Assembly (NCBI GenBank): GCA_946800325.1
Contig: OX326959.1
Location: 36,384,908-36,448,907, forward strand
Direction of reading: 5' to 3'
DNA from: Luzula sylvatica
Lineage: Eukaryota > Streptophyta > Magnoliopsida > Poales > Juncaceae
Length of the DNA stretch: 64,000 nucleotides
Shown: positions 37,021 to 49,119 of the stretch, one piece after another
Layout of the letters: every line of letters starts with the position of its first letter
Numbering within the stretch: position 1 is the stretch's first letter
Notes under the pieces: model-generated
What the model saw: the letters and a program-made list of their open reading frames with translations, nothing else
Databases searched by the model: none
Told to the model about the DNA's origin: nothing
Translations under genes and position numbers: made by a program

Positions 37021-38370
37021 CTAATAATACATCTCCTCATATATTTCTTTTATTATCTCACTACAAATATGTTAGCAAAATTCTTAGAGAGAAATAGTTA
37101 TTGGTAGTTATCTAAATAAATCTCCTCATTTTTCTTCCAACTCTTCAAGCGATTCCCACTCGCATGTCGATTGTAGGTTAGTTCAATAGGATTATATTTT
37201 GTGTTAGGCTAGTAGTTGGCTCGATATGATTAGATATTGAAAACATTGTAATATTTTATTTCGAAAAATGTATAAAATGTCTGAAATGCACAAGTTGATC
37301 TCGTGACTTTTGGAGACATAGATACTCATGAAAACTGAATCAATCCTTTAACAAGTAAAATATAGTTAAAACAAGTACAACTATTCATCGAACTCCGTTA
37401 TCAAATCTTGTGTTCACTTGATTTGTATAATATTGATTTATTGTGTTCATTATTTCTCCGCACCATTATTAACACATAATTATATTTTAAATTGATAATA
37501 TCTGAAAAATATAAATTAAAATCATGAATATATCTAGGATAGTGATTCGGACCGGAATGTTTTTTATGGTCGCATGAAATTAATTTCTGTAACAATAAAA
37601 TTTGTTCTTGTGTTAACTACTATCTCAACATTTTTTATTCGGACATAAATATTTTTGATAGGTACATAAACTAACTTCTTGCAACCATCAAAATCATTCT
37701 TGTCCGAATCATTATCGTGTATCTATTTAACCCTTCCTAAGTCATAAAAAACAATATTATTTTCGTAATAATTTCACGTATCATTGAAATGAAAAAGAAA
37801 TGACCGTAAAAATACCTAAATCCCATAAAAAAACAATATTATTTTTCCACCGAAATACCGTTCTTTCATTGTTTTTCACCTTTTTAGAACACTGCTACAA
37901 AGTCAACTCTCTTGGGAGTTGTGAACAGTAATTTGTTTTGAACAAATCATTTGTCGAAGAAAAAGACCAAACGGTTCACGAAACACCAGATTCATTATAC
38001 ATTTCCTCAATTACAAAGTAAACTCGCGTGCAATGAACGCACCGTCCTTTCATAAAAAACACCCGGTTCATACAAATTTTCTAACACCAAAACATTAAAA
38101 TTATTTTCCTATTCAGAAAACCTTTCTACGGTGTATCATACAAAATGAACCAGGATTATTCAGTAATTTCATTTAAAGACGAGTTTGTGCTTAAAAAATA
38201 CGCATATAACATACTATGCGACCAATTCTTTAAATCTCATCTTCGCCGTTCACTATGGATTGAATATCATCTAACGGCGTATATAATCTTTTCATATAAA
38301 TTAATATACGGTAAACCTAACTATTTCGCAGGGGCGGATTTGAAAGTACTATTAAATACAATTTTGAAAT
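37021..38370. other. Intergenic upstream of SUMO
   Basis: AT-rich, no element ends. The frame at 38145-38393 overlaps the SUMO promoter and has no recognisable similarity. Confidence 0.4.
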
Positions 38371-38375
38371 GCAGG

Positions 38376-38383
38376 TATAAATT
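38376..38383 (+). promoter_or_regulatory. Putative TATA box of SUMO
   Basis: TATAAATT 117 bp upstream of the SUMO start codon, giving a leader of about 85 nt if start is ~30 bp downstream. Confidence 0.5.
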
Positions 38384-38492
38384 TGGTCTTTGACGGCTTG
38401 GAGCCCGAGTCGTGTTTTTTTGTCGAGTGATCTGTGTTCGTGGATTATTTCATTGCTGAGAATTCCTAGAGTAAATTAGGGTTTTGTTGATA

Positions 38493-39484
38493 ATGTCGGG
38501 AGCTGGAGAAGAGGATAAGAAGCCGGATCAGGGCGGTGCTCACATCAATCTCAAGGTTAAGGGCCAGGTATACGATTTTTTCTGACCTTTTCTGTATCGT
38601 TAGGGATTTTATTTATTGAAATAATGTTCTTTGATAGCCTTCCGATTCTGATGATTTGATGTTAGTTGAATGTGCGCTAGTTAAAGATCTGAGGATTTGC
38701 TGGAATTTTGGATCTTGTTCGATCTTTTAGGTTTTTATTTGTGGATGTGTTACTTTAGTTTGCAGTTCAGTTACTGGCTTGTGAGGGTTTTGTAGTTTCG
38801 ACAAAATAGATGATAATTGTTGAATTGAAGTGGAGTAGCAGTATTAATTTTTCCTTTAGAATCCATATGGTTCTAAAATTTGGGTGTTTGTTTTCAATTA
38901 CATTACCTCAATGAATCAAAATTAGGGTTTAGAACCGTAATTTCTCGAAATTTACTGGTGTAGGATTTTCAGTCTCTAATACAGGATAAAGAGTTTAGTT
39001 TTTTTGTGAAATTTAGATGGTTCTCGTTTTTGTTTATATTCTTGAATCTAAATTAGCTTTTTTGTAAATACTTTGTGAAAATTACTGTTTAGAAATAGAC
39101 CAAGTTATTTAGTTACTAACGTAACATTTATAAAATAGGATGGAAATGAAGTATTCTTCAGGATAAAAAGGACGACACAACTCAAGAAGCTGATGAATGC
39201 GTATTGCGATCGCCAATCTGTCGATTTCAACTCCATTGCCTTCCTCTTTGATGGCCGTCGCCTCCGTGGCGAACAGACTCCTGACGAGGTATCATTCATT
39301 ATTCCCCTTTTCTCTTCAATAATTTAACTGATATAAATATAAATTTTATGTCCGTTAAAATGGGCGAAAAAGATGGGTTTGCAAACTAATTTATGATTTT
39401 GTGATAATTTGGTAGCTTGAGATGGAAGATGGAGACGAGATCGACGCAATGCTGCACCAAACTGGTGGTGCTCCGGCGAACTAG
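38493..39484 (+). CDS. SUMO1: Small ubiquitin-related modifier (SUMO)
   Basis: Three exons, 38493-38567, 39139-39288 and 39416-39484, all phase 0 with GT-AG introns, encode 97 aa. The N-tail [13 protein letters not shown] is followed by the ubiquitin-like fold: [52 protein letters not shown], then [17 protein letters not shown]. The diglycine is residues 92-93. The tail APAN must be removed by a ULP/SENP protease to give mature SUMO, which is then conjugated to lysines via the SAE1/2 E1 and SCE1 E2. Length, intron count and sequence are those of canonical plant SUMO1/2; which paralogue cannot be settled here. Confidence 0.97.
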
Positions 39485-39489
39485 TTAGT

Positions 39490-41835
39490 TATTCTAAGGA
39501 GAGATTTATTATTTTACCTAATGAATGAATTGAATGAATGAAACATGTAAAGTGGTGTTAGTGGAGTATTTTGTTTTTTTTGGAGGCTTTGCTGTGTGTT
39601 GAAATTGGCTTTTAGATGAAATTATGTGCGTTTAGGCTTTTCAATCGTTAATTATATTATATTATATCCTAGAGTTAAATTTAGGCCATTATGGTATACG
39701 TTTACTGGTAATGTTGGTCATAGTTTATACAACATAATGAAAACATCGTGGAGAGCAAAAACTAACCCTACAGAAAAAATATTATCTTGGTACAAAAAAA
39801 ATTTCATTCAAGAAAGAATTTTTTTCATTCTTAAACTCGATGTATGCATTTTCGTTTTACTAAAATAGAAAATACCTCTTGAGAGTTTGTTTCCTTCCAT
39901 TATGAAAATTAGATTGTTCCATATGGGAAGTTCAGGTACAAAATTAAAACAAAAAACAGTATCAAAATTTTAATATTGTCTACGGAGTCTTCAAATCAAG
40001 TCTCAAGATATAGATTATTATTTGTTTTTATTTTCGTAGGATTAATGCAATTATCACAATAACGTAGACCTCAACATAACAGATTGATCAGATAAAAAAC
40101 ATGTAATGTAATTGGGATGCATACAACAAAACAAAATTGTAAGGATTCTAGCAATATAAGTACTTTATTGAAGTTATATAAAATATCAATTGATGGTCTT
40201 TATAACTTGTCATCAAACTAAAAACAATTATTTTGGTGCACATTGCAAATTTTTGTAAAGAGTACTTATACATTATTATCATGCAATTAAGAGAGATTAA
40301 ACAAGAAACAATACTGATCTAATGCTATTTTCTCGGAGATTACTATGCATGACATTATATTTGAAGAGTTCCGCGCAAAGAGAAGAAAGATCATTCTGTG
40401 AATTGGCGTCGGATAAAAGGGATTTTGAAAGGCAATTGCAACTAAAACCAAATCTGTCCAATAAGGCTCAGGAGGAGGCTCGTCTGAGAGGGTGGTGTTT
40501 ATATATAATTTCATATTTATTTTTTATTCAAAATTTTAATTATTGACAATTTATTTCATAATGTATTAATAAAAATAAATCAATATTAATTTCTATTATG
40601 TTTAATTAGTTTGAATAAAAATAATTATATATAATATTATAATATATGATATATTAAATAATGTATAATTGTTAATTGTTAATTATATAATTATATTAAA
40701 TAAAGTAGAATTATATTTAAATAAATTATACTATTATACATAATATAATTGTATTTATTTATTTATCTTTACTTAATATATTTATATAATTATTGAGAGA
40801 TGAATGATAATTGTGTTTTCCTTGATTTTTTGCTTGATTTTTTGAAGAACATCAAATGAAGAGGTGCTTTAGGTTAGATGAATTGGGCCGGGTTTTATTG
40901 AAATTCATTTGTCTGGTCTGATTAGAGTGTTGTAATTTTGATAATGGGCTAAGTTTGTAATTTTGTAATTATAGTATAGTTCGAGGGGATATACAAAAAA
41001 CTCAGTAAAGTTGTAAAATATATTTTTCTGAATATATTAAAAAGTTTTTGTTCAAAAGAGAGATGAGAAAGCCCTCTCTAAATTTTTTGTGAAAAAAAAA
41101 AATTATGGTCAACACTAACTTTATCAATTTTTCTAAGACGATTATACATAACATCATAATTAAACTAAGTGAGAGTAATGCAGATAATTTTTTGTAAGAA
41201 TAATATAGTGGGAAATTCTGTGATAGGCCATTTTAAAAAACATAAATACTTCTTATTTTTCCTAACATTATTTGATAATAAACACTTGAATTTTAACAAA
41301 AAAATTGCATAAATTTACAAATTCTCAATATTTTAAAAAAAAGTCTTATCACAAGAAAAAAAAAGGCCTAACATAAGACTTCCCAATAGTAGTTGGATCC
41401 AAAAGAGGGATCGGCACAAATCAAGCTTTCAATTCTTCGAAACGCTTTTCATGGATGGCGCTTTACTTGCGGACGCCTTCAAATTCAATACTCTATTTCG
41501 GTTCGTTCTTCTGCTAGAAAAACAAAATCATCCAACCACAATCAAAAGGGAAGTAAACAGTTTCAATAAAAGTGAACAAAACTGAAAAAGAAGACAAATT
41601 AATCGAACCACTCATCTGCCGAAATCCGCCACCGAAAGACCAAAGTCACGTACTAAAATGTAATGGAGGAGAAACAACACGAAAAAGAAAATATCAACTT
41701 ATAAAATTGCATCTGCATTTTGATCTGTAGATAAAATATACGAGACACCAATAACATATATGAACCAAGAAAAAATGGACTTTACTGTCTGGTCCTTTAA
41801 AAAGATGGGCAGTAAAAACACAAATTCAAATAAGG
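39490..41835. other. Intergenic, nothing recognised
   Basis: Very AT-rich (notably 40550-40800). Overlapping frames at 40287-40546 on opposite strands have no recognisable motif. 41380-41500 is less AT-rich but unassigned. Confidence 0.4.
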
Positions 41836-41960
41836 AAATTTTTTTTTGCCCCCACAACTCTTATCTCACATTTTCATACAAATTTCGAAAAGGGGTAGTA
41901 CGGGTAATTAGCAACCAAATTAACACAAAAAACGAATTAACTATTAATTTCAACGTATAA
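41836..41960 (+). repeat. Possible fragment of the GGGAAATT MULE terminus
   Basis: 'aggaaatttttttttgcccccacaact ... gggtaattagcaaccaaattaacac' resembles the left terminus at 25638 (GGGAAATTATACTTTGCCCC then CTAATTAACACAC). No other end seen. Confidence 0.35.
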
Positions 41961-42022
41961 ATAAATATACATGTTAATTAATCTTTAATCAATTTTTACA
42001 TATAAATATAATGATAATTACC

Positions 42023-42050
42023 GATACCCCGCGCACTTGCGCGGGACTTG
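42023..42050. other. CCCCGCGC hairpin
   Basis: CCCCGCGCACTTGCGCGGG can fold into a 7-bp stem. Such hairpins occur near Helitron 3' ends, but no clear CTRRT is present here. Confidence 0.4.
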
Positions 42051-44320
42051 AAAAAACCGAAAAAATTATTTGACTAACATGTATACTATTTTTTACATTT
42101 TGAAAATCTTGTTTTCGTTGATTGTTCACCGTTTGCATTGCATGTAAATACCAAAAAGTTTAGGCTAACCACAAAGCAAATTTAAAAAGCTACTTACAAT
42201 AACATTACCGTATTATATGTGATTGATATAGAATATGTATTATGAACAAAGACACAATTTATCTCGAATCTAAATTGCTATACGGCATATGTTGATTGCA
42301 TGCATGATATAAACGATTTATGGATACATTGTAATTATCATGAAAAATAAAATACATAAAATATGAATATTTCACAACAAAACAACACATGATGTTACAT
42401 AACTTGTAATATAAGAGAAATTGTAATACTCAAAACAATACAAAGTTGTAATTAATTCAAATATTAAAAAATCATGCAATGAAATGTATTAAAAAGAGAG
42501 AATAATTCCATTCCGACATAAAGTATGTAAGGATGTTGCGTTTGCTTCAGTAAATCTTGATTTTTATAAAATTTAAAACAACAACGGTTTGAATTGTTCC
42601 AGAGCCGGATTTCTCGAACAATTTAAACGGTTCTTGCTTTAAAATTTGTTTATTCTTTTATACATCATCGGCAAAATTAGCGAAATAGTATTCGTATTTG
42701 TATTCGTACTCGCGGCTATCCTAGATATATGAATAGTTGCAGTGGACTAATGTGTTGTTCGGATTGAAACAATTAATCCTAGTAACTTATAGTTGGAAAG
42801 GTTTCATACAATATATCCAGATGAATGTAATGAATGTCGTATATCATTGATTGAAGTCCAATTTTATCTTTTGGTATAATGGTTTATATAAGATTGATTT
42901 TGATATAATTAGATTGCCAAAAAAATGTCGAGTATCATATAATTATGAGAATTCGCAATAGGCACAGGAAGGTACGGAACATAGTACTGAAATTTTGAAT
43001 CGTATATCGCCCAATGCCTGCGAAATAGGAATTACCCGAATTAGATTGAAATTAGCCAAGTTGAGTCGAATAATAAATTTTATGAAAAATGACATTTCTA
43101 ATTAAAAAAAAATGAGAAAAACAAAATTAAAAAAAATCAAAAATTTTATCGTGCTTAATTTTGTATAAAATTTTGTTATTTATCGACAATATTTATGAAC
43201 AAAATTAGATTACCGGATTCAAACATCTAGAACCGGAATTTCAGTTTATAACTAACAAAAGCTTCCCAAAAAAGTAAAAGAAATCAAACCACAAATTTTA
43301 AATATTTTCATTTAAAAATCAAGAATCAAATATCTAAAAACTATATTGATCGGTATATTCTTTACTCCCGGCTACTCAAATACCTCTATGTTAGCGAACG
43401 CTGCTCTCTCACATAATTATTAACGCAAAACTAGAACTCTCAAACACATCATCATAATAATCGCGCAATGGACTCAACACCATCTCAAAGATTTTTTATT
43501 TTTTTGAATAAATGGAGAAGGCTCTTTGCCCTCCACCTGAAAGATATGTTTGTGATTGGAAATTTATGCACAACCTTCCATCATCATTACAGCAAGCAAA
43601 ATTTGAAAATTTGAAAAGAACAATTCAATACAAAGCTAGTTTTGCATCTATGGTTTCTTTGAAAATAACCGTGAAAGTCTATTAATCTCTGAAATCCAAG
43701 CAATATATTTCAAAATTATATTGACCTCATAAATTTTAAGAGAAGTTCACCCAGTAAATTTTGCCCTTCGCACTTTCAGCTCTAGACGATTACTTCCGGC
43801 ATAAAGAAACCCCACATTTGTGGACCTTGAAAATATCAAATTTGCACTCATATTATCGAGGAAGGCAAAAATATTATTGTTATTTTAAATGGTGGCTGGA
43901 CCAGCAGCAAAGTGGAGTCGATATTGTTAAGAACACACGTGATCCCTCGAACACACATCGTGCTTGCTATTCCTTTAAAAAAAATTGAATCATAACTAAT
44001 CTAAGAAAGAGAACACCATGAATAAGATAATGCAAATAAATATACCTTCTAGATATTAAAAATATAAAATTGTAAAAAATATAGAGGTTATATATGCAGC
44101 CCCATACCATAAAACAGTAGTTTTGATGAGATGGCAAATAATGGTTAAGTGGGTTAATTAATATTATTAATTGATTCAATCAGCGATTTAATTGATCGTT
44201 TAATTGAATTGACACGTCAATTAATATATATTAATATAATTTATTGACATGTCAATTGAACGTGTCAATTAACAATTAATTGAGTCAATTAGAGAGGTTA
44301 ATCAACTCGAATGAGTCAAT
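42051..44320. other. Intergenic, nothing recognised
   Basis: AT-rich without supported genes. An inverted repeat around 'gacacgtcaatta' (44211-44275) lies next to the truncated MULE-MITE. Confidence 0.4.
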
Positions 44321-44533
44321 TCGCACACTTAATTAACAGATAATTAACAAGATACACTCGATTTACAATAAATTAATATTAATTATTGATTGTTAATTCA
44401 TTTGTATGTTAAATATATATTAATTAATTATTAATCGAATGTACTTTCTTAATTACTAATTAATTAAGTGTGCTAATTAGGGATATAGATATAGAGATAT
44501 GATGATGCATCTTGGGGGAGGGTAAATGGTCAC
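44321..44533. mobile_element. Truncated MULE-MITE relative
   Basis: The right end, inverted, reads GTGACCATTTACCCTCCCCC and continues into CCCTAATTAGCACACTTAATT, as in the 260-bp element at 56156. The left arm keeps only the inner part (GCACACTTAATTAACAG...). No target duplication was found. Confidence 0.5.
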
Positions 44534-44943
44534 TTACCTATATGGTCTAAACCCTTGACTCTTCTTGATCTTGTTCAGGAAAAGTACAAATATTTTCCTA
44601 ATTCTTATATTCTTTGCAATTCCTCCTCGCCTATGTTTTAAAGTAAAGAACTATACATAAAAACCAATTAGAAATTTAGTAACAAACTGAAAATTAGCAA
44701 ACTTTTTGTACCGGTAAGGTAAGGGATCTTTTCATGTATACTTCAGATTTCACAAAAAAAATGCCACCTCCAAAAGGTACAAAAATAAATACATTTAGAT
44801 GGAATATATTCCACAGAAACTAAAGAACATATTAATATTAATTACAACCGCAATACAAACAAAAAATAACATAACGCAATGATTTTTATAGGAAAGATTT
44901 CAGAAAGAAGGTTAGGGGGTTTTGAGGAATTCCCCAATAAATT

Positions 44944-45016
44944 AAGTATGATGACAAAGTTACTAAAAACGAAGTATGATGACAAAGTTACTAAAAACGA
45001 AGTATGATGACAAAGA
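44944..45016 (+). repeat. 28-bp direct repeat, 2.6 copies
   Basis: AAGTATGATGACAAAG plus TTACTAAAAACG is repeated at 44944, 44972 and (partial) 45000, just left of the microRNA duplication. Confidence 0.9.
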
Positions 45017-45170
45017 TATTTGAAAAATTACTAAAATAAAAATTACTAGAAACATTATATATTTGACTCTCATTGATCCAAACAATAATATGTATAGCCT
45101 CAAATTTCATTAACACTTACCGATAATTGAGCAATGAATAGTAGAAAATTAATCAAGCACCAATAATTGT

Positions 45171-45258
45171 GATGGCAACGAGAGAGAGCACACCAGTAAA
45201 CAATCATGCCCTCATCTTGTATGAATGCCGACCAATGTGCTCTCTCTCGTTGTCATCC
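45171..45258 (-). ncRNA. MIR535: miR535-like microRNA hairpin A
   Basis: On the minus strand the 5' arm (45255-45235) begins TGACAACGAGAGAGAGCAC, identical to nucleotides 1-19 of conserved plant miR535; the last two are AT instead of GC. The 3' arm (45193-45171) pairs with it almost perfectly, with one A/C mismatch at miRNA position 3, across a loop of about 40 nt. The plus-strand arm reads TGGCAACGAGAGAGAGCAC, one mismatch from miR535, so the minus strand is the better precursor strand. miR535 is related to miR156/157 and is known to target SPL transcription-factor mRNAs. Expression and processing are not shown by sequence alone. Confidence 0.82.
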
Positions 45259-45453
45259 CAACAAACTCATATATCTCATCTTCCATGTGATTATATACCT
45301 AAAAGAAAAATTACTAAAAGAAAAATTACTAGAAAGATTATGTATTTGACTCTCATTGATCCAAACAATAATATGCATCTCCTCAAATTTCATTAAAACT
45401 TACCGATAATTGAGCAATGAATAGTAGAAAATTAATCAAGCATCAATAATTGT

Positions 45454-45541
45454 GATGGCAACGAGAGAGAGCACATCAGTAGACAATCATGCCCTCATCT
45501 TGTATGAATGCCGACCAATGTGCTCTCTCTCGTTGTCATCC
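45454..45541 (-). ncRNA. MIR535: miR535-like microRNA hairpin B
   Basis: Second copy in the 283-bp duplication. The predicted mature arm lies at 45538-45518 and starts TGACAACGAGAGAGAGCAC, the same as hairpin A. The star arm and loop differ at about two positions. Both hairpins lie in the same orientation and could be processed from one transcript entering from the right. Confidence 0.8.
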
Positions 45542-45669
45542 CAACAAACTCATATACCTCATCTTCCATGTGATTATATACCTAAAAGAAAAATTAAAAC
45601 TCAACTTAATAATCTAGTCACGTATGAACATCAAGTGCCAAAAAAAATAAGACAATTAAGGACATAAAG

Positions 45670-46559
45670 AATGGTTTATAAATCGGGAACCGATTAACTT
45701 CTTGTGAAGAACATAGGAAGTAATATTGATACAATTAATTTTTTTTTCCAATCGATGAAATCATGAAGGAGCACTCAAAATTCAAGCATTTGAAAGATAA
45801 TTTGTCAAATAATAAAATTAAGTCTAAGCAATGAATTTGCAAGGGTATATGAAAACTATATCCCCTATGTATAATACTACAGAAACTTGTCAAATTATCA
45901 ATTACATAGTTGCATATTCTATGAACTTCTTATTCAAAGCATGATGTATCAAAATTCATATGATATTAAAAGGAAAAAAATATATTATTAATAACAAGAA
46001 GCATTCGACCTTGGTAAAAAAATTGAGAACATAAAAACCACCAAAAGGAAGTTTCAGAAAAGTACCATTGTACCAAGAATCATTTTTAGCCTTCTCAAAG
46101 AGGAAGCTTCTAGAAATAATTTAATTTGAGAGGAAGTAGCAAACTCATTTTTTCTATGTTATTAGGGTTTCACATGCGATACAGATAAAAGAACAATTAG
46201 TGGATTAAGAAGAAAAATTCAAAAATCTCACCTGACGAGAAGTTAATCCGTGAGATTTGCCAAAACTCTAAACCAAAAGTTTTGATAAGTTGGGGAATCG
46301 CTTGATTTTTTTTCCCTTCTTTGTTTGGGTATTTTTAGTGCGTTGTTTAATGGAGAAGTGGAGAGGGCTCGGTCAAAAGGGGGCCTGGAGGGGGTGAAGG
46401 GAAAGGTTGGAACGTGTCGAATCTTTAGATTATTAGATTAGGGGGCCCTGATATGCGTACGATTTGTGTCCTTCTAATGCTCTGCCGCCATCGGTGGGCA
46501 AATCCGTGATTGATATTGCAAACCTCCACAGTACGGGTCGATTTCTTTTGAATCTTTGA
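45670..46559. other. Intergenic upstream (minus strand) of the miR535 cluster
   Basis: No protein gene is supported. The less AT-rich stretch 46320-46500 could be the promoter side of the microRNA transcript, but no TATA box decides this. Confidence 0.35.
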
Positions 46560-47092
46560 TATATAAAAGGAGCATTTCTATCCATAACCCACTTTATCCT
46601 CAATATTTCAAAAATAACCTATCTTTTCAGAATATTCTAAAAATAATCTAAACCGGATTTTTAAAATCCGCCGCTACCAATTTTTTAAAACCCGTATGTT
46701 AATTAGCTATGAAACAAGTATATCTTGTTTAACAACTTCAAGATAAGACTTTATACCGAATATTATATTTGTGGGTCCCCGCCACTACCAATTATTTGTG
46801 CAATTCAATGTAGGAACATTTTTTTTTGCTTATATAACCTTTAGAATACAACAATTTGTTTAAAACTTCAAAAACATGTTTATATATATTCTGATATCCA
46901 AAAAAAATAAGAAGGCCTCAATAAATTTGATATCAAATTTTGTAAAATTTAGAATTCACGCATGCAAAATATACTGATGAAACTAACAAAATATATTATT
47001 CGTATATACTGATGAATCCAATATGCTAACATAGTTAAAATTGAGAATAAAATAATATATTTTGGTCTTTGGATTCTTTTTATGGATTCTTG

Positions 47093-47093
<1 letters not shown>

Positions 47094-47132
<39 letters not shown>
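47094..47132 (+). repeat. (TA)n left of nested element
   Basis: About 19 TA units directly abutting the left end of the nested inverted-repeat element. Confidence 0.95.
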
Positions 47133-47134
<2 letters not shown>

Positions 47135-47661
47135 ATAGGATCAATGGTCAACATTCTTGTTTGGCTAACGCGGCCAACAACCATAATTTTGCTAATTCTA
47201 AATATTAAAATCAAATTTCAACCGTATAGATTTGATTTATATCACCTAGATATGACATAGAACAAATTTTGTACAATTTTAATTTTTCTATCTAACAAAA
47301 TCAATAACATATTTTCACAACCGTTCATTTCGGTGATTTTTTAGATTTCCATGAAGGAAAACTTGAAACATTGTGAAAATTCATCATAAGCCTATCTATA
47401 TAATTTAAATTAAATCCAAACAAAAAAATTGAATTTCAAAATGTCTTTAATGATGAATCATGTTGTAAATATTTTCGACCGTTAATTTCTTTTAAGTATT
47501 ATGATGAGCATGATATAAATGTTTATTTATCATGAAATTTAATCTACAACATTCTCAAATGATATAAATCATATCTATACGGTTGGAATTTTATTTTAAT
47601 ATTTATATTTTGTAAAATAAGTATCGTTGGTCATACAAGAGGGTTGGCAATTGATCATATC

Positions 47662-47663
<2 letters not shown>
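47133..47663. mobile_element. TA-flanked inverted-repeat element nested in the MULE
   Basis: Ends GGATAGGATCAATGGTCAAC and, inverted, GGGATATGATCAATTGCCAAC. Further matched blocks are AACCGTATAGAT(T/A)TGATTTATATCA and TTAACGGTCGAAAATATT-like text near the centre. (TA)n abuts both sides. Microsatellite-flanked MITEs of this form have been described in rice as Micron; homology to it is not claimed. Confidence 0.65.

Positions 47664-47737
<74 letters not shown>
47664..47737 (+). repeat. (TA)n right of nested element
   Basis: About 37 TA units abutting the right end of the nested element. Confidence 0.95.
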
Positions 47738-47740
<3 letters not shown>

Positions 47741-48383
47741 GATGTTTTGGATAAATCTTAAAACAATTGGTGGTTTTTGAAGAATTCTCCTAAATTTTAA
47801 ATTGTAAACAAATTATATATTAAAAATAAAGATAAAACATAAAATTCATCTAAATTGAAAATGTAAATAATTTATTTAATTTTTACATAATTAAATTGGA
47901 TATCAAATTTATCGAGGCCTACTTATTTTTTTTGGATATCAGAATAAATTGTGAATAAACCATATATATATAAACATGTTTTTGAAGTTTTAAACAAATT
48001 GTTGTATTCTAAAGGTTATATAAGCAAAAAAGAAATGTTCCTACAGTGAATTGCAGCCGGCGGGGACCCCACAAATATAATATTTGGTATAAAGTTTTAA
48101 CTTGAAGTTGCTAAACAAGATAAACTTGTTTCATAGCTAATTAACATACGGGTTTTAAAAAATTGGTAGTGGCGGGTTTTAAAAACCCGGTTTAGGTTAT
48201 TTTTAGAATATTCTGAAAAGATAGGTTATTTTTGAAATATTCAGGATAAAGGATAAAGTGGGTTATTGATAGAAATGCTCCTATATAGAATCCTAAAAAG
48301 GCCCAATTTACAACAGAGAAATTATATTTGCCTAGGGGCTTAAAAAAACAACCTCAATTTTTTTGATGAACACATTTAACCAA

Positions 48384-49110
48384 GGGAAATTTACAAATAA
48401 TCCCCTAATTTTTCATGAATTTACAAAAAAAACTCCTAACTTTTTAGAAACTCAAAAAAAAAATACTGCATACAAGGTTTTCTTTTCAATTACCCCCCTA
48501 TAAGGGTATTTCATGGTATTATAATTTTTTTGAACCAAAATATCCCTCTATTTTTCATCTTTGAATTTAATAAACATATTTTTGTTTTATTTAATATTTT
48601 TTTAAATATACTAATTTAAAAAAACTATATGTCATATACATAATTTTAATCTTTTATTTATTATATATATTATCATAGAAAACTAAAATTAAATAATAAT
48701 AATATGATATAAAAAATATTCCTAGAAATATCTTGACAAATTAATATTATTCTAATATTTAATTTTAATGTTAAATAGTTGCTAATAAAAATAGTTGCTA
48801 AATACTATTTTTTTACCAAATTAACAATGCATGAGTGAACATCAAAACTATCATTAAAATAATATTGCCGTTAGTTCTAATTTATAGTGATTTTAAATTA
48901 ATAAAATAATACAAAAATATGTTTGTTAAATTTAAAGATGAAAAATAAGGGGTATTTTGGTCCAAAAAAATGGTAATACCATGAAATACCTCTATAGGGG
49001 GGTAATTGAAAAGAAAATCTTGTATGTAGGGTTTTTTTTGGAGTTTCTCAAAAGTTAGGGAGTTTTTTTGTAAATTCAAGAAAAATTAGGGGGTTATTTG
49101 CAAATTTCCC
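48384..49110. mobile_element. Second long-TIR MULE, non-autonomous (727 bp)
   Basis: Inverted arms of about 190 bp start GGGAAATTT(A/G)CAAATAA(T/C)CCCC. They continue through matching blocks with TTCATGAATTTAC-like and GGGTATTTCATGGTATTA-like text. Flanks TTTAACCAA (48375-48383) and TTTAATTAA (49111-49119) match at 7 of 9. The centre is AT-rich and non-coding. Confidence 0.78.
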
Positions 49111-49119
49111 TTTAATTAA

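Larger units (their letters stand above)
45055..45597 (-). repeat. 283-bp tandem duplication carrying two microRNA hairpins
   Basis: Text from 'tttgactctcattgatcc' through 'cctaaaagaaaaatta' is present twice with an offset of 283 bp and only scattered substitutions. Confidence 0.9.
46569..48281. mobile_element. Long-TIR MULE, non-autonomous (1713 bp)
   Basis: Inverted arms of roughly 400 bp begin GGAGCATTTCTATCxATAACCC at both ends (46569 rightward, 48281 leftward) and match through blocks such as AACCCGTATGTTAATTAGCTA and GGATATCAGAATA. Flanks TATATAAAA (46560-46568) and TATATAGAA (48282-48290) match at 8 of 9, a Mutator-size duplication. No transposase. The centre holds another inverted-repeat element flanked by TA repeats. 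Confidence 0.85.

Noticed and set aside
44944..45016. CRISPR-like direct repeats
   Set aside because: Contiguous 28-bp repeats without spacers in a plant nuclear sequence; a simple tandem duplication.
45169..45667. Frames MMATREST... as small proteins, and a miR156 reading of the hairpins
   Set aside because: The frames cover microRNA hairpins. The arm sequence fits miR535 for 19 nt, while miR156 would differ at several positions.
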